From contig NZ_JPRF03000002.1 of the NCBI RefSeq assembly GCF_001188955.3, positions 124,001 through 188,000 on the forward strand: DNA of 64,000 nt, given 5' to 3'. The translations under genes were made by a program, and so were the position numbers. Shown here one piece after another: positions 1 through 9,000 of this stretch. How positions within the stretch are numbered: position 1 is the first letter of the stretch; each line of letters begins with the position of its first letter. The notes under the pieces are model-generated. The model was not told where the DNA came from. It searched no databases and saw only the letters and a list, made by a program, of their open reading frames with translations. The stretch comes from Kitasatospora aureofaciens. Lineage in GTDB: Bacteria > Actinomycetota > Actinomycetes > Streptomycetales > Streptomycetaceae.

Positions 1-840
1 CCCCACCGCAGCCGTCCGCAGACCGGAGCCCGGCGGGTGGCCTTCGGCAACCAGAAGGGCGGCGTCGGCAAGACGGCCATGTCCGCCGGAGTCGGCCAGG
101 CACTAGCCGAGATGGGCTACCGGGTCTGCCTGGTCGACTTCGACCCCCAGGGCCACCTCACCAAGCAGTTCGGCCACGATCACCTCCCCATCAAGGGCGA
201 CAGCCTCGTCAAGAACATGTGCGGCGAACGCCAGGCTGACCTGCGCGACCTGCTCATCGAGATCCCTGGCGAGACGTTCGGAGATCGCCTGCACCTCTTG
301 CCGGCCTGCACCGACGGCTTCCTCCTCGACGCCAAGCTCGTCTCCTCGCGAGAGATCCGCGTCAAGGAGACCGCACTCGAGAAGGCCCTCACCGCCGTCG
401 AGCGCGAATTCGACTTCGTGATCGTCGACTGCCCTCCGAGCCTCGGCTACGCGATGGACAACGCGATCTACTACGCGCGCACCCGTGAGGGCGAGCCCGA
501 GGGTAGCTCCGGGATCGTGATCCCGGTGCAGGCCGAGGACTCCTCCGCCGACGCCTACACCCTTCTGCGTGAGCAGATCGACTCCCTCTGCGACGACCTC
601 GACATCCAGGTGTACGACCTGGGCTTCGTCGTCAACCTGTATGACGTCCGCAAGGGGTACGTCGTGACCTCCTCTCTCGACGCCTGGAAGAGCCTCGGCC
701 ACCCCGAGGTGATCGCTGTCGTGAATGACCTGAAAGACCAGCGCGAGGCCGTGCGGATGAAGACGCCGCTGCTCGTGCACGCACCCGACAGTGACCAGGC
801 CGAGGTCATGCGCGACATCGCGAGGAGGATCGCCCGATGA
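1..840 (+). CDS. parA: ParA-family partition ATPase (5' end cut by window)
   Basis: ATPase that would bind nucleoid DNA and position a plasmid together with ParB. Counting from the GTG at 37, the deviant Walker A motif KGGVGKT is at residues 7-13, the Walker A' stretch VDFDPQG near 33-39 and a Walker B-like FVIVDCPPS near 126-134. The frame is open to base 1 and the residues before 37 read plausibly as coding, so the true start probably lies upstream; GTG 37 is only the first in-window start and would leave almost nothing before the P-loop. The stop overlaps the parB start by 4 bases (ATGA), so the two are translationally coupled. Family assignment is secure. The plasmid role is inferred from the downstream parB and palindromes. 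Confidence 0.93.
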   Translation, partial: PHRSRPQTGARRVAFGNQKGGVGKTAMSAGVGQALAEMGYRVCLVDFDPQGHLTKQFGHDHLPIKGDSLVKNMCGERQADLRDLLIEIPGETFGDRLHLLPACTDGFLLDAKLVSSREIRVKETALEKALTAVEREFDFVIVDCPPSLGYAMDNAIYYARTREGEPEGSSGIVIPVQAEDSSADAYTLLREQIDSLCDDLDIQVYDLGFVVNLYDVRKGYVVTSSLDAWKSLGHPEVIAVVNDLKDQREAVRMKTPLLVHAPDSDQAEVMRDIARRIAR

Positions 841-2042
841 AGGCAGCCGACCGACTCGGAACCGGAGGCGCGTTCGGGGCCATCAGCCGCACACCCCGCA
901 GCGAGCGGGGTCGGGCCAAGGCCCAGGCCGAAGGGTCAATCCCGGACTACGAGATCCAGCGCATCCCCTTGGCCAGGGTCGCTCTGTGCCCGATGAACCC
1001 GCGTCGCTACTACGGCACCGAAGAGCAGCGCGAAGCACTCGGGCAGAGCCTGGCGAAGAAGCAGACCACGGCCTGTGTCGCGGTAACCCGCGCCGCCTAC
1101 CTCGCCTTGTGGCCAAGTCATGTGCGCCTCATCAGCGAGGAAGCCGAATTCGTCCTCCTCAACGGCGAGCGTCGTTGCCGCTCCGCTGCGCAGGTGGGGC
1201 TCGAGGTTCTCGACTTCGTGGTCCGTGACGACCTGGCGACCAGCCCGGCCGACTTCATGGACTACCTCATGGCCGAGAACGAGGACCGCGAAGACTTCAA
1301 CATCATCGAGCGGGCCATGGGCCTCGAGCAGCTCCTCAAGGCCTGTGACGGCAACGCCGCCGAGGTCGCCCGCCGCCGTGGCCGCGACCGATCCTGGGTG
1401 GGCAACCAGATCCTCCTCCTGACCCTCCCCTCTGCGATCCAGGACCGGCTGGCAAGCGGCGAGATGGCCGAACGCTACGGCCGGCGCCTGGCCCGGGCCT
1501 ACAAGGACGACAAGTCGTTGACCACCGACGACCTCCTGGCCCTCGAAGAGCGGCTCAAGGAGGAAGAGCGCGCCAAGCGGATCGCCTCACGAGATGCTCT
1601 CAAGATGTTGTCCGCGGACAACATCCCTGCCGCGCTCGCACAGCCCGCTGTTGCTGAGCCGCCGCAGGCCTCCGTGTTGTCCGCGGACAACACGGGGCCA
1701 GCGAGCGCGTCGACAGGGAGAGAAGCTCCGGCAGCGGCGGCCGCATCGGAGCGGAAGGTGTTGTCCGCGGACAACACGAGGCAACCCGTGGCGCTGCCGG
1801 ACGGGCAGACTGACGCGCTGGTGGTGCCTGCTAAGCAGAATCCTGCCGGTAGTCCTGTCGACTTTCAGCAGGCCCCGCTGCCAAGGCAGACGCCCGCCCC
1901 GGATCCAGTGCCTTCCCTTACTGCGTACCAGCTCGTACGAGCGCTTGGAGAAACCGTCGAAGAGCAAGCCGCGACCCTTCGCGCGGGGCTGGACACTGAT
2001 GGGTTCCGCGCCCTGCTCGAAGCATTGCACTCTCACGCCTAG
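837..2042 (+). CDS. parB: ParB-family centromere-binding protein carrying embedded parS-like sites
   Basis: Partition protein of 401 aa. The CTPase/ParB box (NGERRCRSA) is at residues 109-117 and a KorB-like helix-turn-helix near 173-195 (AEVARRRGRDRSWVGNQ). A low-complexity linker runs from about 255 to 350. Within it the residues LSADN occur three times (258-262, 281-285, 309-313). Each is the translation of the same 16-bp perfect palindrome, always in the same reading phase. The short C-terminal segment after 360 is the likely dimerisation region. The start ATG overlaps the parA stop. The protein may therefore bind sites inside its own gene, which would allow both centromere function and autoregulation of the operon (inference). 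Confidence 0.93.
   Translation: MKAADRLGTGGAFGAISRTPRSERGRAKAQAEGSIPDYEIQRIPLARVALCPMNPRRYYGTEEQREALGQSLAKKQTTACVAVTRAAYLALWPSHVRLISEEAEFVLLNGERRCRSAAQVGLEVLDFVVRDDLATSPADFMDYLMAENEDREDFNIIERAMGLEQLLKACDGNAAEVARRRGRDRSWVGNQILLLTLPSAIQDRLASGEMAERYGRRLARAYKDDKSLTTDDLLALEERLKEEERAKRIASRDALKMLSADNIPAALAQPAVAEPPQASVLSADNTGPASASTGREAPAAAAASERKVLSADNTRQPVALPDGQTDALVVPAKQNPAGSPVDFQQAPLPRQTPAPDPVPSLTAYQLVRALGETVEEQAATLRAGLDTDGFRALLEALHSHA
1607..1622. promoter_or_regulatory. parS-like palindrome 1 (inside parB)
   Basis: Perfect palindrome GTTGTCCGCGGACAAC, extending to a 20-bp dyad at 1605-1624. It is one of four copies in 490 bp and is the probable ParB binding site, inferred from its position and repetition. 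Confidence 0.75.
1676..1691. promoter_or_regulatory. parS-like palindrome 2 (inside parB)
   Basis: Same 16-bp core as copy 1. Here the dyad extends perfectly to 24 bp (1672-1695), the longest of the four. Confidence 0.75.
1760..1775. promoter_or_regulatory. parS-like palindrome 3 (inside parB)
   Basis: Same 16-bp core, with the dyad extending to 20 bp (1758-1777). It lies 84 bp after copy 2. Confidence 0.75.
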
Positions 2043-2076
2043 GTCCGCTTGATCTTCATCCCGCACCGCTCTCGAT

Positions 2077-2092
2077 GTTGTCCGCGGACAAC
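2077..2092. promoter_or_regulatory. parS-like palindrome 4 (downstream of parB)
   Basis: Fourth copy of the core, 35 bp past the parB stop and so free of coding constraint. This supports selection on the DNA site itself. The dyad extends one base further on each side. Confidence 0.75.
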
Positions 2093-2150
2093 ACGTGGCC
2101 CGGCGTCCGCCGGGGCCGGAGACTCCAGCGAGGACACTTTGGAGGAGCCT

Positions 2151-2510
2151 GTGTTCAACAGCGTTCGTATCGTGATGACCTTCGCCGCGGACCCCGAGGC
2201 GTCGGCCCGGTGGTGGGGCGAACTCCTGGACGTCCCGGTGAAGGTCGACGTGAGCGACAGCGGGGCGGTCTACGCCTGGGTGGAGCACGACGGGGTCGAG
2301 CTGGGCTTCCACCCGGCGGACGACAAGCGCAACCCCCGGGGCGGCAGCCCGGTCGTGTACTGGGGCGTGGACGACGTCGACCGGGCCCGGGAACGGCTGT
2401 TGGCGGCGGGCTGCGAGCACCACCGCGGCCCGCTGACCATCGAGCGGGTCCGGCGCATCGCCCAGCTGCGCGACCCGTTCGGCACGATCGTTGGCATCGA
2501 GGGCCCGTAG
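2151..2510 (+). CDS. VOC-family (glyoxalase/bleomycin-resistance-like) protein
   Basis: Small metal-dependent or binding protein of the vicinal oxygen chelate fold, 119 aa, probably cytosolic. The order of elements is typical: an N-terminal beta strand (VRIVMTF), the ARWWGELLDVPV helix, then strands GVELGFHPAD and VVYWGVDDVD, and a C-terminal RDPFGTIVGI signature. GTG 2151 was chosen because GGAGGA lies 5 bases upstream (2141-2146). The longer frame from 2049 would read through the fourth parS-like site and look non-coding. The substrate cannot be told. Confidence in the fold is high and in any resistance function low. Confidence 0.82.
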   Translation: MFNSVRIVMTFAADPEASARWWGELLDVPVKVDVSDSGAVYAWVEHDGVELGFHPADDKRNPRGGSPVVYWGVDDVDRARERLLAAGCEHHRGPLTIERVRRIAQLRDPFGTIVGIEGP

Positions 2511-2514
2511 AACG

Positions 2515-2574
2515 CGCCGAAGGCCCGGTGCCCCGCTGGCCACCAGGGTTCAGCGGGGGGCCGGGCCTTCGGCG
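2515..2574. terminator. Strong bidirectional hairpin terminator
   Basis: Long inverted repeat: the arm CGCCGAAGGCCCGG followed by a CCCCGCTG segment pairs with a downstream copy, around a 12-base loop. It sits between the VOC gene (+) and the end of the phosphotransferase relic (-). Confidence 0.8.
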
Positions 2575-2575
2575 T

Positions 2576-3451
2576 TCACCGGTCCAGGCCGTGAAGGTTT
2601 TTCAACCCGGTTGCCGCCGCGTACGCGCACAGGGCGGACTTCAACGAGCGGGCCGTCCAGGCGGCGCCGGGCCGAGGCGGCGTCCAGGTAGAGGCCCAGC
2701 ACCCGGTCCGGGCTGGTGTCGTGTCCGGCCTGGCGCAGGACGGCGGGCAGGGTGAGGTCGATCAACCCGGTCACGTCCGGGCGCACGCTCTCCACGTCGA
2801 GCAGCACCACCTCGCCGTCCGAGCGCCGGTGCAGGTGTTCAGGCTTGAGGTCGAGGTGGCCCAGTGGCACCAGGTACGGGCCGTTGGCGTCCAGGTGCGC
2901 GGCCAGCACCTCGCTGTACGCGCCCGGGTCCGCCATCCAGGCCGGGGCCGGGGCGCGCCGCAGGACGGCGAGTGTGAAGCCTCGGCGGCCTCGTCGGACA
3001 GCCGCAGCGAGGCCGTGAGCACGGCGACGACGCGTTCGACCAGCAGCGCGGGCATCTGCGGTCCGCTCCAGTCGGCCGCCTCCGGCAAGTACTCCAGCAG
3101 CAGCGACAGTGAATCCTCGCCTTCCGCGTACAGCCGGGCGACGGGGGCGGTGTCGGACAGTAGCGCGTACGCCAGCGTCTCCCCGGCGTAGGCGGCCGGA
3201 TCGTCGGGGAGCTTGAGGACCAGCGAGCCCTCCGGCGGCGACCGGTGCACCGCGAACACCGCCGCGGTGTACCGGGCGCTGAGCACGCTGACCCTGCCGG
3301 TCACGCCAGGGTGGTCGGCAGCGAGCGCCTGGCGAGCGCGCACGAGCAGGTCGACGGGGTCGGTGGGCATCGGGGTGGCCAGCCACCCGGCCGGGCGGAT
3401 GCGGGCCAGGCCCGTCAGCGCCTCGGCGGCGGTGGCCGGAGCCGTCGTCAC
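2576..3451 (-). pseudogene. Frameshifted aminoglycoside/choline-kinase-like phosphotransferase
   Basis: Relic of an APH-fold kinase. The N-terminal half starts at GTG 3451 and reads well to about 2975 (VLKLPDD strand, LLLEYLPEA hinge). The frame then shifts. The next frame holds the catalytic loop GHLDLKPEH and the metal-binding LLDVES. A second shift near 2650 puts the natural C-terminus (SALCAYAAATG) in a third frame, ending at 2576. At least two indels, so not functional as read. Its start overlaps the stop of the preceding relic by 4 bases (GTGA), so the two were once a coupled operon. The original substrate is unknown. Confidence 0.72.
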
Positions 3452-4313
3452 CGGGTACCCGCCGGGGCGGTGATGCCAGCGGCCATGGTGGCGTAGGACA
3501 GGGCGGCGAGGTCGGGGCGCTGGTGCTCGCCGTAGATGCCGAAGAAGGCGTAGACGAGGCTGTCCAGCGGGCGGCCGATGTGCCAACACTCCATCGCGCC
3601 GCCAGCCACGTCCCACACCTGCAAGCGGCCGGTGATCAGGGCCAGGTAGTCCTGGAAGAACATCTCGGCGCCGAACGGGTAGGCGGCCATCGCCTCCTCA
3701 CGGCCGGTCGCCTCGGCCTGGACGAAGTCGGCGGTGGTGACGTCCCAGGCGAACTGCAAGAGCCCACCGGGGCCGTCCTTGCGCCGCAGCACCGCACGGT
3801 GCGCTCCAAGCGGGCCAGAGAGGTACTCGTGGATGCTGCACGCCAGCATGCCGGTGCCGGTGGCTCATCGGCGAGCGGGGACAGCTCGACCGTGCCGGGA
3901 TCGGCGAGGAACGCGGCGTGCGCGACCAGCGCCTCGTACTCGAAGTCGTCGTCGATCCGCACCCACCCGACCCGGTCGGACCTCACCTTCTCCGCGGGCG
4001 AGGCCGGGACGGTAAGCCGCTCGCCCGGGCGCGGGCCGTGGACGTGGAAGAGGTTTTACAGGCCGTTGGCGGCCTCGGCCATCTTCGGGTGATCGGAGTA
4101 CAGGAACGGGCCATGCAGGGAGGCCGGGGGCAGGAAGCCGTTGCCGCACAGCGCCACGTCCTGGACGCCGTCGAGCGGGGCGAGGACGTCCAGCAGCAGC
4201 TGGTTGAGCACGCTCAGGCCGGTCTTGTGCCGGGTGCCGTCCACCCCGGGCAGCAGGTTGACCGAGGAGGCAGGCATGCCGGGCGGCACGATCTGGGAGT
4301 TGTTGGAGACCAC
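3448..4313 (-). pseudogene. Decayed hypothetical gene (nonsense plus frameshift)
   Basis: I do not recognise the family. A long coding signal starts near GTG 4313 (VVSNNSQIVPPGMPASS) and continues in frame to an internal TAA at about 4056-4058. A TAC-to-TAA change there would explain the break, because the frame resumes directly (NLFHVHGPRPGERL). An indel near 3855 then shifts to the frame ending at 3448 (FFQDYLALITGRLQVWDVAGG). The restored product would be about 285 aa and soluble. It is coupled to the downstream kinase relic. Both partners are broken, consistent with loss of the whole two-gene function. Confidence 0.6.
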
Positions 4314-4366
4314 CGCGGCGGGGGCACGGGCTCCTTGCTGTCCTGGGCGTCGGGTAGGTTGCCCGG

Positions 4367-4642
4367 ATGACTGACATGGATCCGTTGGTGCCCGTTCTCG
4401 CCGGGCTGGTCGTCGACACCGTCTGGCTTCTCGACAGCTGTGAGGACGACGAGGTGGATCCCGACTCCGCGGTGAAGATGATGGAGAGCGTCGCGGGGGT
4501 GCTTCAGCGGCTGCCGGAGGACCAGCTCGGCCGGTTCCTGCGGACGCTCCGGGGCCTGGCCGAATCCGAGTCGGACCCGCAGCGGCGGGAGTTCCTGGAG
4601 TCTTTCCCCGGTGCTTGCGGTCTGGTCGAGGACGAAGACTGA
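4367..4642 (+). CDS. Small acidic hypothetical protein
   Basis: 91 aa, rich in Asp and Glu, with no membrane segment or recognised motif. It starts at ATG 4367, divergent from the relic ending at 4313, so the two share a 53-bp upstream region. It ends 18 bp before the IS21-type relic. The helical pattern (VAGVLQRLPEDQLGRFLRTLRGLAE) suggests a helical bundle. No function is assigned. The good amino-acid composition and clean start argue that it is real. Confidence 0.6.
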   Translation: MTDMDPLVPVLAGLVVDTVWLLDSCEDDEVDPDSAVKMMESVAGVLQRLPEDQLGRFLRTLRGLAESESDPQRREFLESFPGACGLVEDED

Positions 4643-4660
4643 GGCTTGGCCGGGGCCGGC

Positions 4661-6151
4661 TCAGTTCGACCCGAATCCGGACCAGGCCGAGGTGCCCGGC
4701 TGCAGGCTGTGGGTTTCGCTGCGGCGGATCGGCTCGACCGGGTCGTGCTCGCCCTGGTGGCCCAGGATCGACAGCAGGTCGCCCTCGGCGAAGCGGCCCA
4801 CCGTCGCGGCGGTGCCCAGCGCCCGGTCGACGTCCGCGGTGCCGTGCAGTTTGGCCAGTGCGATGGCATCGGCCATCTTCGCCCGGATCCGGCGGGTGCC
4901 GGCCGCTGCGGCCTCGATGAGCCAGGCCGCCGCCCCGGGCCCGATCGCGAGGAACTGGGCCTCGGCCGGGTTGGTCGGCTTCGGCGTGCGTTCCCCCCCG
5001 CGGAGCATCGGGGTAGTGCTCGTCGGCGATGCGCGGGTTGCCCGGGGTGGAGCGGGCGTGCCGGGCGACCTCGACCGTGCCGCCCGCGGCCATCGCGGTC
5101 ACGATCAGGTCGTCGCCGTGGAAGCGGACCCAGACGCTCTCCTCGACGAGCTCGTGCGGGACTGAGTAGCGCACTGAGTTGACCGAGATCGTCGAGTCCT
5201 TGCCGACCCGGCGGCTATCGCCGAACGCGGCGGTGAACGGCTGCTCGGGCACCGGGTGCAGCCGCAGCCGTTCCTCGGCCAGCAGCTCGGTGGGGATCCG
5301 GCGGGTCTCGCGGTGGACTCGGTTATTCACCTCCGCCATGAACGCCTCGCAGGCTTCCTGAAGCTCGGCGAAGCCGGCGTACTCGGCCCGCAGGTTCACC
5401 TGCGTAGGCACCAGGTCCCGCTTGGCGATCCTCACCGGCGACTCGGTCCCGCCCTTAGACGCCGGGTCGGCCGGCATGCAGGACCGCACCACCGTGCCGT
5501 AGTGGCGGGCGATCGGCACCAGCTCGGGGTTGCGGACCGCGATCCGAGCGACGTGCTCGACCGTGGCCGTCTTCTCGTTGTCGGTCAGGCAGTAGGTCGG
5601 CACCCTCCCAGCGTGCGGAACGTCGCGTCCAGGCAGGCCGCCACCGTCGGCAGGGTCTTGTCGAACACCGGGATGACAACCCGGAACCGGGACCAGGCCA
5701 GCCACGCGCACCGCAGGCTGGTGCGTCTTCCGTCGATGCGCGGGCCCTCGCCCCAGTCCCACTGCAGCCACATTGCCGGCTCCGGTATCCACGGGCGGAA
5801 GACCCTGTGGTTCCCGGCCCGGTAGGACTCCTTCTCCGCTGCCACGGCCCGGCGGGTGGTGCGGTCGGTGCCGGTGAAGCCCATCGCGGCGATTTTCTTG
5901 TGAACAGCGTCGGCACCGACCCGGCCGCGGGAACGCTCGACCAGTTCCTCGACCTTCGGCAGGAAGTCGTCGATCAGCTTCGACCGCACCGCGCGCTCGG
6001 TCGGGTCGACCCCCTGGCCCCGGAGCTGGACATAGCGCCGAACCGTGTGGTGGTCGCAGCCGGCCAGCTCGGCCGCCTTCCGGCAACTCCCGGTGAGGTC
6101 GTACGCCCCAAGAATCTCCATGATCTCCTCATCGCTCTTCACCATGCCCAC
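4661..6151 (-). pseudogene. istA: IS21-family transposase IstA, broken into three frames
   Basis: DDE transposase of an IS21-type element. The N-terminal part (5585-6151) carries the helix-turn-helix (GSCRKAAELAGCDHHTVRRYV) and the first catalytic region (WLQWDWGEGPRIDG). A shift near 5590 leads into a frame with the middle and C-terminal core (KGGTESPVRIAKRDLVPTQ and PTELLAEERLRLHPVPEQPF). A second shift near 5000 leads to the tail ending at 4661. No istB follows. IS21 elements normally need the IstB ATPase, so this copy is dead. Repeats typical of IS21 ends lie just upstream at 6173-6253. Confidence 0.85.
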
Positions 6152-6172
6152 TGTGCGTTACTGGCTTGGTGG

Positions 6173-6253
6173 GTCAGCGGGGAGATCAGCTGTCCGCTAC
6201 TGGGGAGGTTTCCTGTCCGCCAGCGGGGAGACCAACTGACCGCCGTTGGGGAG
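6173..6253. repeat. Tandem terminal repeats of the IS21-type relic
   Basis: Four spaced copies of a GTCCGCYASYGGGGAG-like motif start at 6173 (short), 6192, 6215 and 6238, about 23 bp apart. They lie just outside the istA start, as expected for IS21 ends with multiple transposase sites. Confidence 0.7.
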
Positions 6254-6273
6254 TCTGCCGCGTCCGCTGACAA

Positions 6274-6571
6274 GGTGTCAGCATCGGCCATACCGGGAGT
6301 ATCCCGTTCGGTGCTTTCTGCTCAGGGGAATGCGCCGCCGCCATCAATGCCGTGTTGGCCGCGATGTCAGCACCACCCTGCTCCCGCCCCTTGCGTAGGC
6401 CCGCTCACCTCTCGCCGCCCTCATCGTCAGCTGCATGCCCATCTCGACTGGGCCCAGGCCGGTAGCGACCGTGGGGAGGGAGGTGCAGCCAGCGGTCGGG
6501 GACCAGGGCGAGGCCGGGAACCTCGGCCAGGGCGTGGCGGTAGTCGGCGGCCAGGCGGTGGACGCCGTCGA
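6274..6571. repeat. Diverged, internally deleted duplicate of the 8699-9532 locus
   Basis: Bases 6274-6471 match 8699-8899, from the start of the small gene at 8450-8716 outward. Bases 6481-6571 match 9431-9532 inside the 2'-5' RNA ligase-like gene. The intervening 0.53 kb is absent. The copy encodes only a fragment (HRLAADYRHALAEVPGL) and is non-functional. The rest of 6572-6842 holds no gene I can support. Confidence 0.75.
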
Positions 6572-6842
6572 AACGTTTACTTGGGTCTTTTATGTTCAGA
6601 CCGTCCGGCGTCGAAGCGTGGCTGGCGTGAAAATCACTCTCACCGGCGGTGCCGTGCACAAGACCCAGGCACCAGAACCACCCCTACACCCGCACCGAGG
6701 CAGAGGTCCTCATCCCGGTCACCGCCGCCCTGTTGACAGTCTGAGCCCCACAGCGAATGCCCCCGATCACCGCGGTCGGAGACACCGTTGCGTCTGGCAG
6801 TGCGAGAGGTGTGGGTTCTCGTCTACGCTGGCGTCTTCGCTC

Positions 6843-7736
6843 TCATCTGTCTTCCGAATCGACTCGGAGAATGTCAGCGGTCTGGCGGTGATCAAGTCGC
6901 TCCAAGCTCGCAATGAGGGTGTTGACCAAGTGCAGCTGGGCCTCGCCTCGCCGGTCAGGACTTTCGATGGAATCGAGCAGTTCTCGGACGATGGCGACTC
7001 GCTCGTTCGCCATAGAGCCCGCCTGCAGCCGAGCGGCTTGGTCGGACACGGAGTTGCGGGAGCGGTTGGCCTGGTAAAGGAAGATCCCGGACAACAGGTT
7101 GGATACTACGCCGGAGGCAGCTGCGAGCGCGCCAGAGTCGATTTTTGTGCTGCTTTCGCTGTTGAGGATGGCGAAGGCGACACCACCGATCATGACGATG
7201 CCGCCCAGGCACAGGAAAACGATGCTCACCCAGAAGATCACTCTGGCCTGCGAGATCCCCTGAACATAGGAATCCTCAAGGATCCGCTCCTGCTTCTCGG
7301 CGTGCCGAGACGACGTAAGCGACTGCACATAGGGCGAGTTGATCTGGCTCGGATCGGAGAGGTGGACATGTATGGACGCCTCCCCCTCCGCATGGAAGCG
7401 AGGCGCCTGACCAATCACCCCGCGTGCCCGCTCGCGCTCGCGCCGTTCTAGAAGCCTCAAGGCGTCGAAGGCCAACCAAAGCACTCCGACAACGATCACG
7501 ATGTAGCCGAGAGTCTGAACCCACTGGCCTAACTGCGCGCCCCGGTTATCCCAGCGGAGGAAGAATGCTTCCATGTTGAGCAGATCACTGAGGTAAACGA
7601 TAAGGAATCCGCCGAGGATTAGTCCCAGCCGCTTGACGAGCGAGCGGTGTGAAAGCAAAGGGGTAACCGGCGGGTCCTCATCCGCCGGTAAGCCCTCCAC
7701 TTCCTCGCCCCGAACGGCCTCTCCTGCGTCTGCCAT
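6843..7736 (-). CDS. Membrane protein with TRADD-N-associated 2TM-like domain
   Basis: 297 aa. There are four hydrophobic segments: near residues 36-53 and 77-90, then a pair at about 165-190 (VIFWVSIVFLCLGGIVMIGG) and 200-222 (AAASGVVSNLLSGIFLYQ) followed by an amphipathic helix (SVSDQAARLQAGSM). The second pair plus helix resembles the 2TM module described with TRADD-N-like domains in bacterial conflict systems (from memory of the family). Start ATG 7736 follows a GGGAGG; the longer frame from 7799 lacks this. It has no operon partner. Its role is unknown; a membrane effector or sensor in defence is possible but unproven. Confidence 0.72.
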   Translation of the reverse strand: MADAGEAVRGEEVEGLPADEDPPVTPLLSHRSLVKRLGLILGGFLIVYLSDLLNMEAFFLRWDNRGAQLGQWVQTLGYIVIVVGVLWLAFDALRLLERRERERARGVIGQAPRFHAEGEASIHVHLSDPSQINSPYVQSLTSSRHAEKQERILEDSYVQGISQARVIFWVSIVFLCLGGIVMIGGVAFAILNSESSTKIDSGALAAASGVVSNLLSGIFLYQANRSRNSVSDQAARLQAGSMANERVAIVRELLDSIESPDRRGEAQLHLVNTLIASLERLDHRQTADILRVDSEDR

Positions 7737-8034
7737 CCCACCCTCCCTGCGGTGACGACTTCCGGGCCTTCCGCCAAGTGTGGCTGGCCACTTCGCCACC
7801 GTACCGGGTCACCGGGAACTGCGGTCCTTCCCGGAAGATGGGATCTCGAAGGGCTGACTGGCCACTGCGACGGCCAGTTATCGCCGTTGTTGAGAACGCC
7901 AAGTGCCCCCAGACCACCAGGTCGGGGGCATCGTGCTGTCCGAACTCGTCGACAAGGTGCGAGGGGTACAGAGGTGCGTGATCACGCGCTGATCTGTTCT
8001 CGGCGACCGTCTGAGGCTGGGTAGGGTCGGCCCG
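7737..8034. other. Intergenic region between divergent genes, with small hairpins
   Basis: Contains inverted repeats ACTGGCC/GGCCAGT (7857-7878) and GCCCCC/GGGGGC near 7913-7930. No gene is supported. It should hold the promoters of both flanking divergent genes. Confidence 0.4.
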
Positions 8035-8268
8035 GTGACGACGACCTCCAGCAACTACCGAGCAACCATGGGCGCCACCCCGACCGGGGGCTGGCACCTG
8101 TTCATCACGAAAGACGGCAGCACCACGAAGCACGAGCACTTCTTCGACGGCCCACCGCTGCCCAGCCGGGCCCAACGGGTCGCAGCCCTCGCCCACCTCG
8201 GCTACCGCCTGGCCGACGCCTCCTACTGGACCTCCGCGACCCGTCCGGCCGACGCCGCCACGGCGTAA
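8035..8268 (+). CDS. Small conserved streptomycete protein (DUF6303-like)
   Basis: 77 aa from GTG 8035. The pattern GGWHLFITKDG, then RAQRVAALAHLGY, resembles the small DUF6303 group common near regulators in streptomycetes (recalled, not searched). It is soluble, with no catalytic motif. The reading is supported by composition and by a hairpin pair just after the stop. There is only a weak purine-rich ribosome site (GGGTAGGG). Function unknown. Confidence 0.62.
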   Translation: MTTTSSNYRATMGATPTGGWHLFITKDGSTTKHEHFFDGPPLPSRAQRVAALAHLGYRLADASYWTSATRPADAATA

Positions 8269-8279
8269 CACCGCGCGCC

Positions 8280-8347
8280 GCCGCGAGGAACTCGCGGCAC
8301 CGTGGGGGACAGTGGCCCCGGTCCGAACCCCCGAGCGGGCCGGGGCC
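8280..8347. terminator. Paired hairpins between convergent genes
   Basis: GCCGCGAG-GAA-CTCGCGGC forms a perfect 8-bp stem at 8280-8298. GGCCCCGG/CCGGGGCC (8314-8347) forms a second one. They lie between the convergent stops at 8268 (+) and 8450 (-). Confidence 0.7.
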
Positions 8348-8449
8348 GCCGTCGCAGCAGCAGGGTCGGTCTGGCGGGCGCTGCCGCTGGCACAGGGCAG
8401 CGTGCCAGGAGGGCTCCTGAGGTCCGGGTAGCCGCCTGCAGTGGAGCTG

Positions 8450-8716
8450 TCAGTCCAACACGTCGTAGGTTCCTGCTGGCCAGTCCGCGAACAGCGTGTA
8501 CTCGACCTCGGTTCGCTCCGGCGCGCCGTCGTCGCCGGCCCACTCGATGGGTTCGCAATCGACCAGGACGTGGTCTTGGTATCCGTCGAAGTCGCCCGGG
8601 TCGGACGCAACACCGATGTGGATGGGTGCGTCGTCGGGGAGGTCCTTGATCGCTTCTCGGAGGCGTCCAGCTGTCCAGACCTCGGGCGAATGAACGTAGG
8701 TGTCAGTGTCGGCCAT
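8450..8716 (-). CDS. Small acidic conserved protein (DUF6225-like)
   Basis: 88 aa. Motifs VWTAGRLREAIKDLPDDAPI, then DFDGYQDHVLVDCEPI and LFADWPAG, resemble the DUF6225 group of actinomycetes (recalled). The start codon and upstream 200 bp were duplicated at 6274-6471, so the locus has been copied as a unit. No catalytic residues are evident. Function unknown. Confidence 0.65.
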   Translation of the reverse strand: MADTDTYVHSPEVWTAGRLREAIKDLPDDAPIHIGVASDPGDFDGYQDHVLVDCEPIEWAGDDGAPERTEVEYTLFADWPAGTYDVLD

Positions 8717-8899
8717 ACCGTGAGTATCCCCCTTCGGTGCCCTCTGGTCAGGGTGAATGCGCCGCCGCCATCAGTGCCGTGTCGGCCGCGATGTCAGTAC
8801 CACCCTCCTCCCGCCCCTTTCGTAGGCCCACTCACCTCTCGCCGTCCTCATCGTCAGCCGAGACGCTCATCTCTACTGGGCTGTGGCCGGTGGCGACCG
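8699..8899. repeat. Parent copy of the duplicated segment
   Basis: About 200 bp spanning the start and upstream region of the small gene at 8450-8716; matched by 6274-6471. Confidence 0.7.
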
Positions 8900-9000
8900 C
8901 TTCGAACTGCAGAAGGCTGTTCAGGAGAAGGCTGCGTAGTCCCCGCCCGCGAGGTGCCCCGTCAAACGCCGGGGGCACCTCGCTGTGCAACAGGACTTCG

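Noticed and set aside
1499-1777. Minus-strand frame with LSADN repeats inside parB
   Set aside because: The palindromes read the same on both strands, so the repeated peptide appears on both; only the plus strand continues into ParB.
1605-2093. CRISPR array or iteron origin
   Set aside because: Repeats are perfect palindromes with irregular spacing inside a gene, and no rep or cas gene is near.
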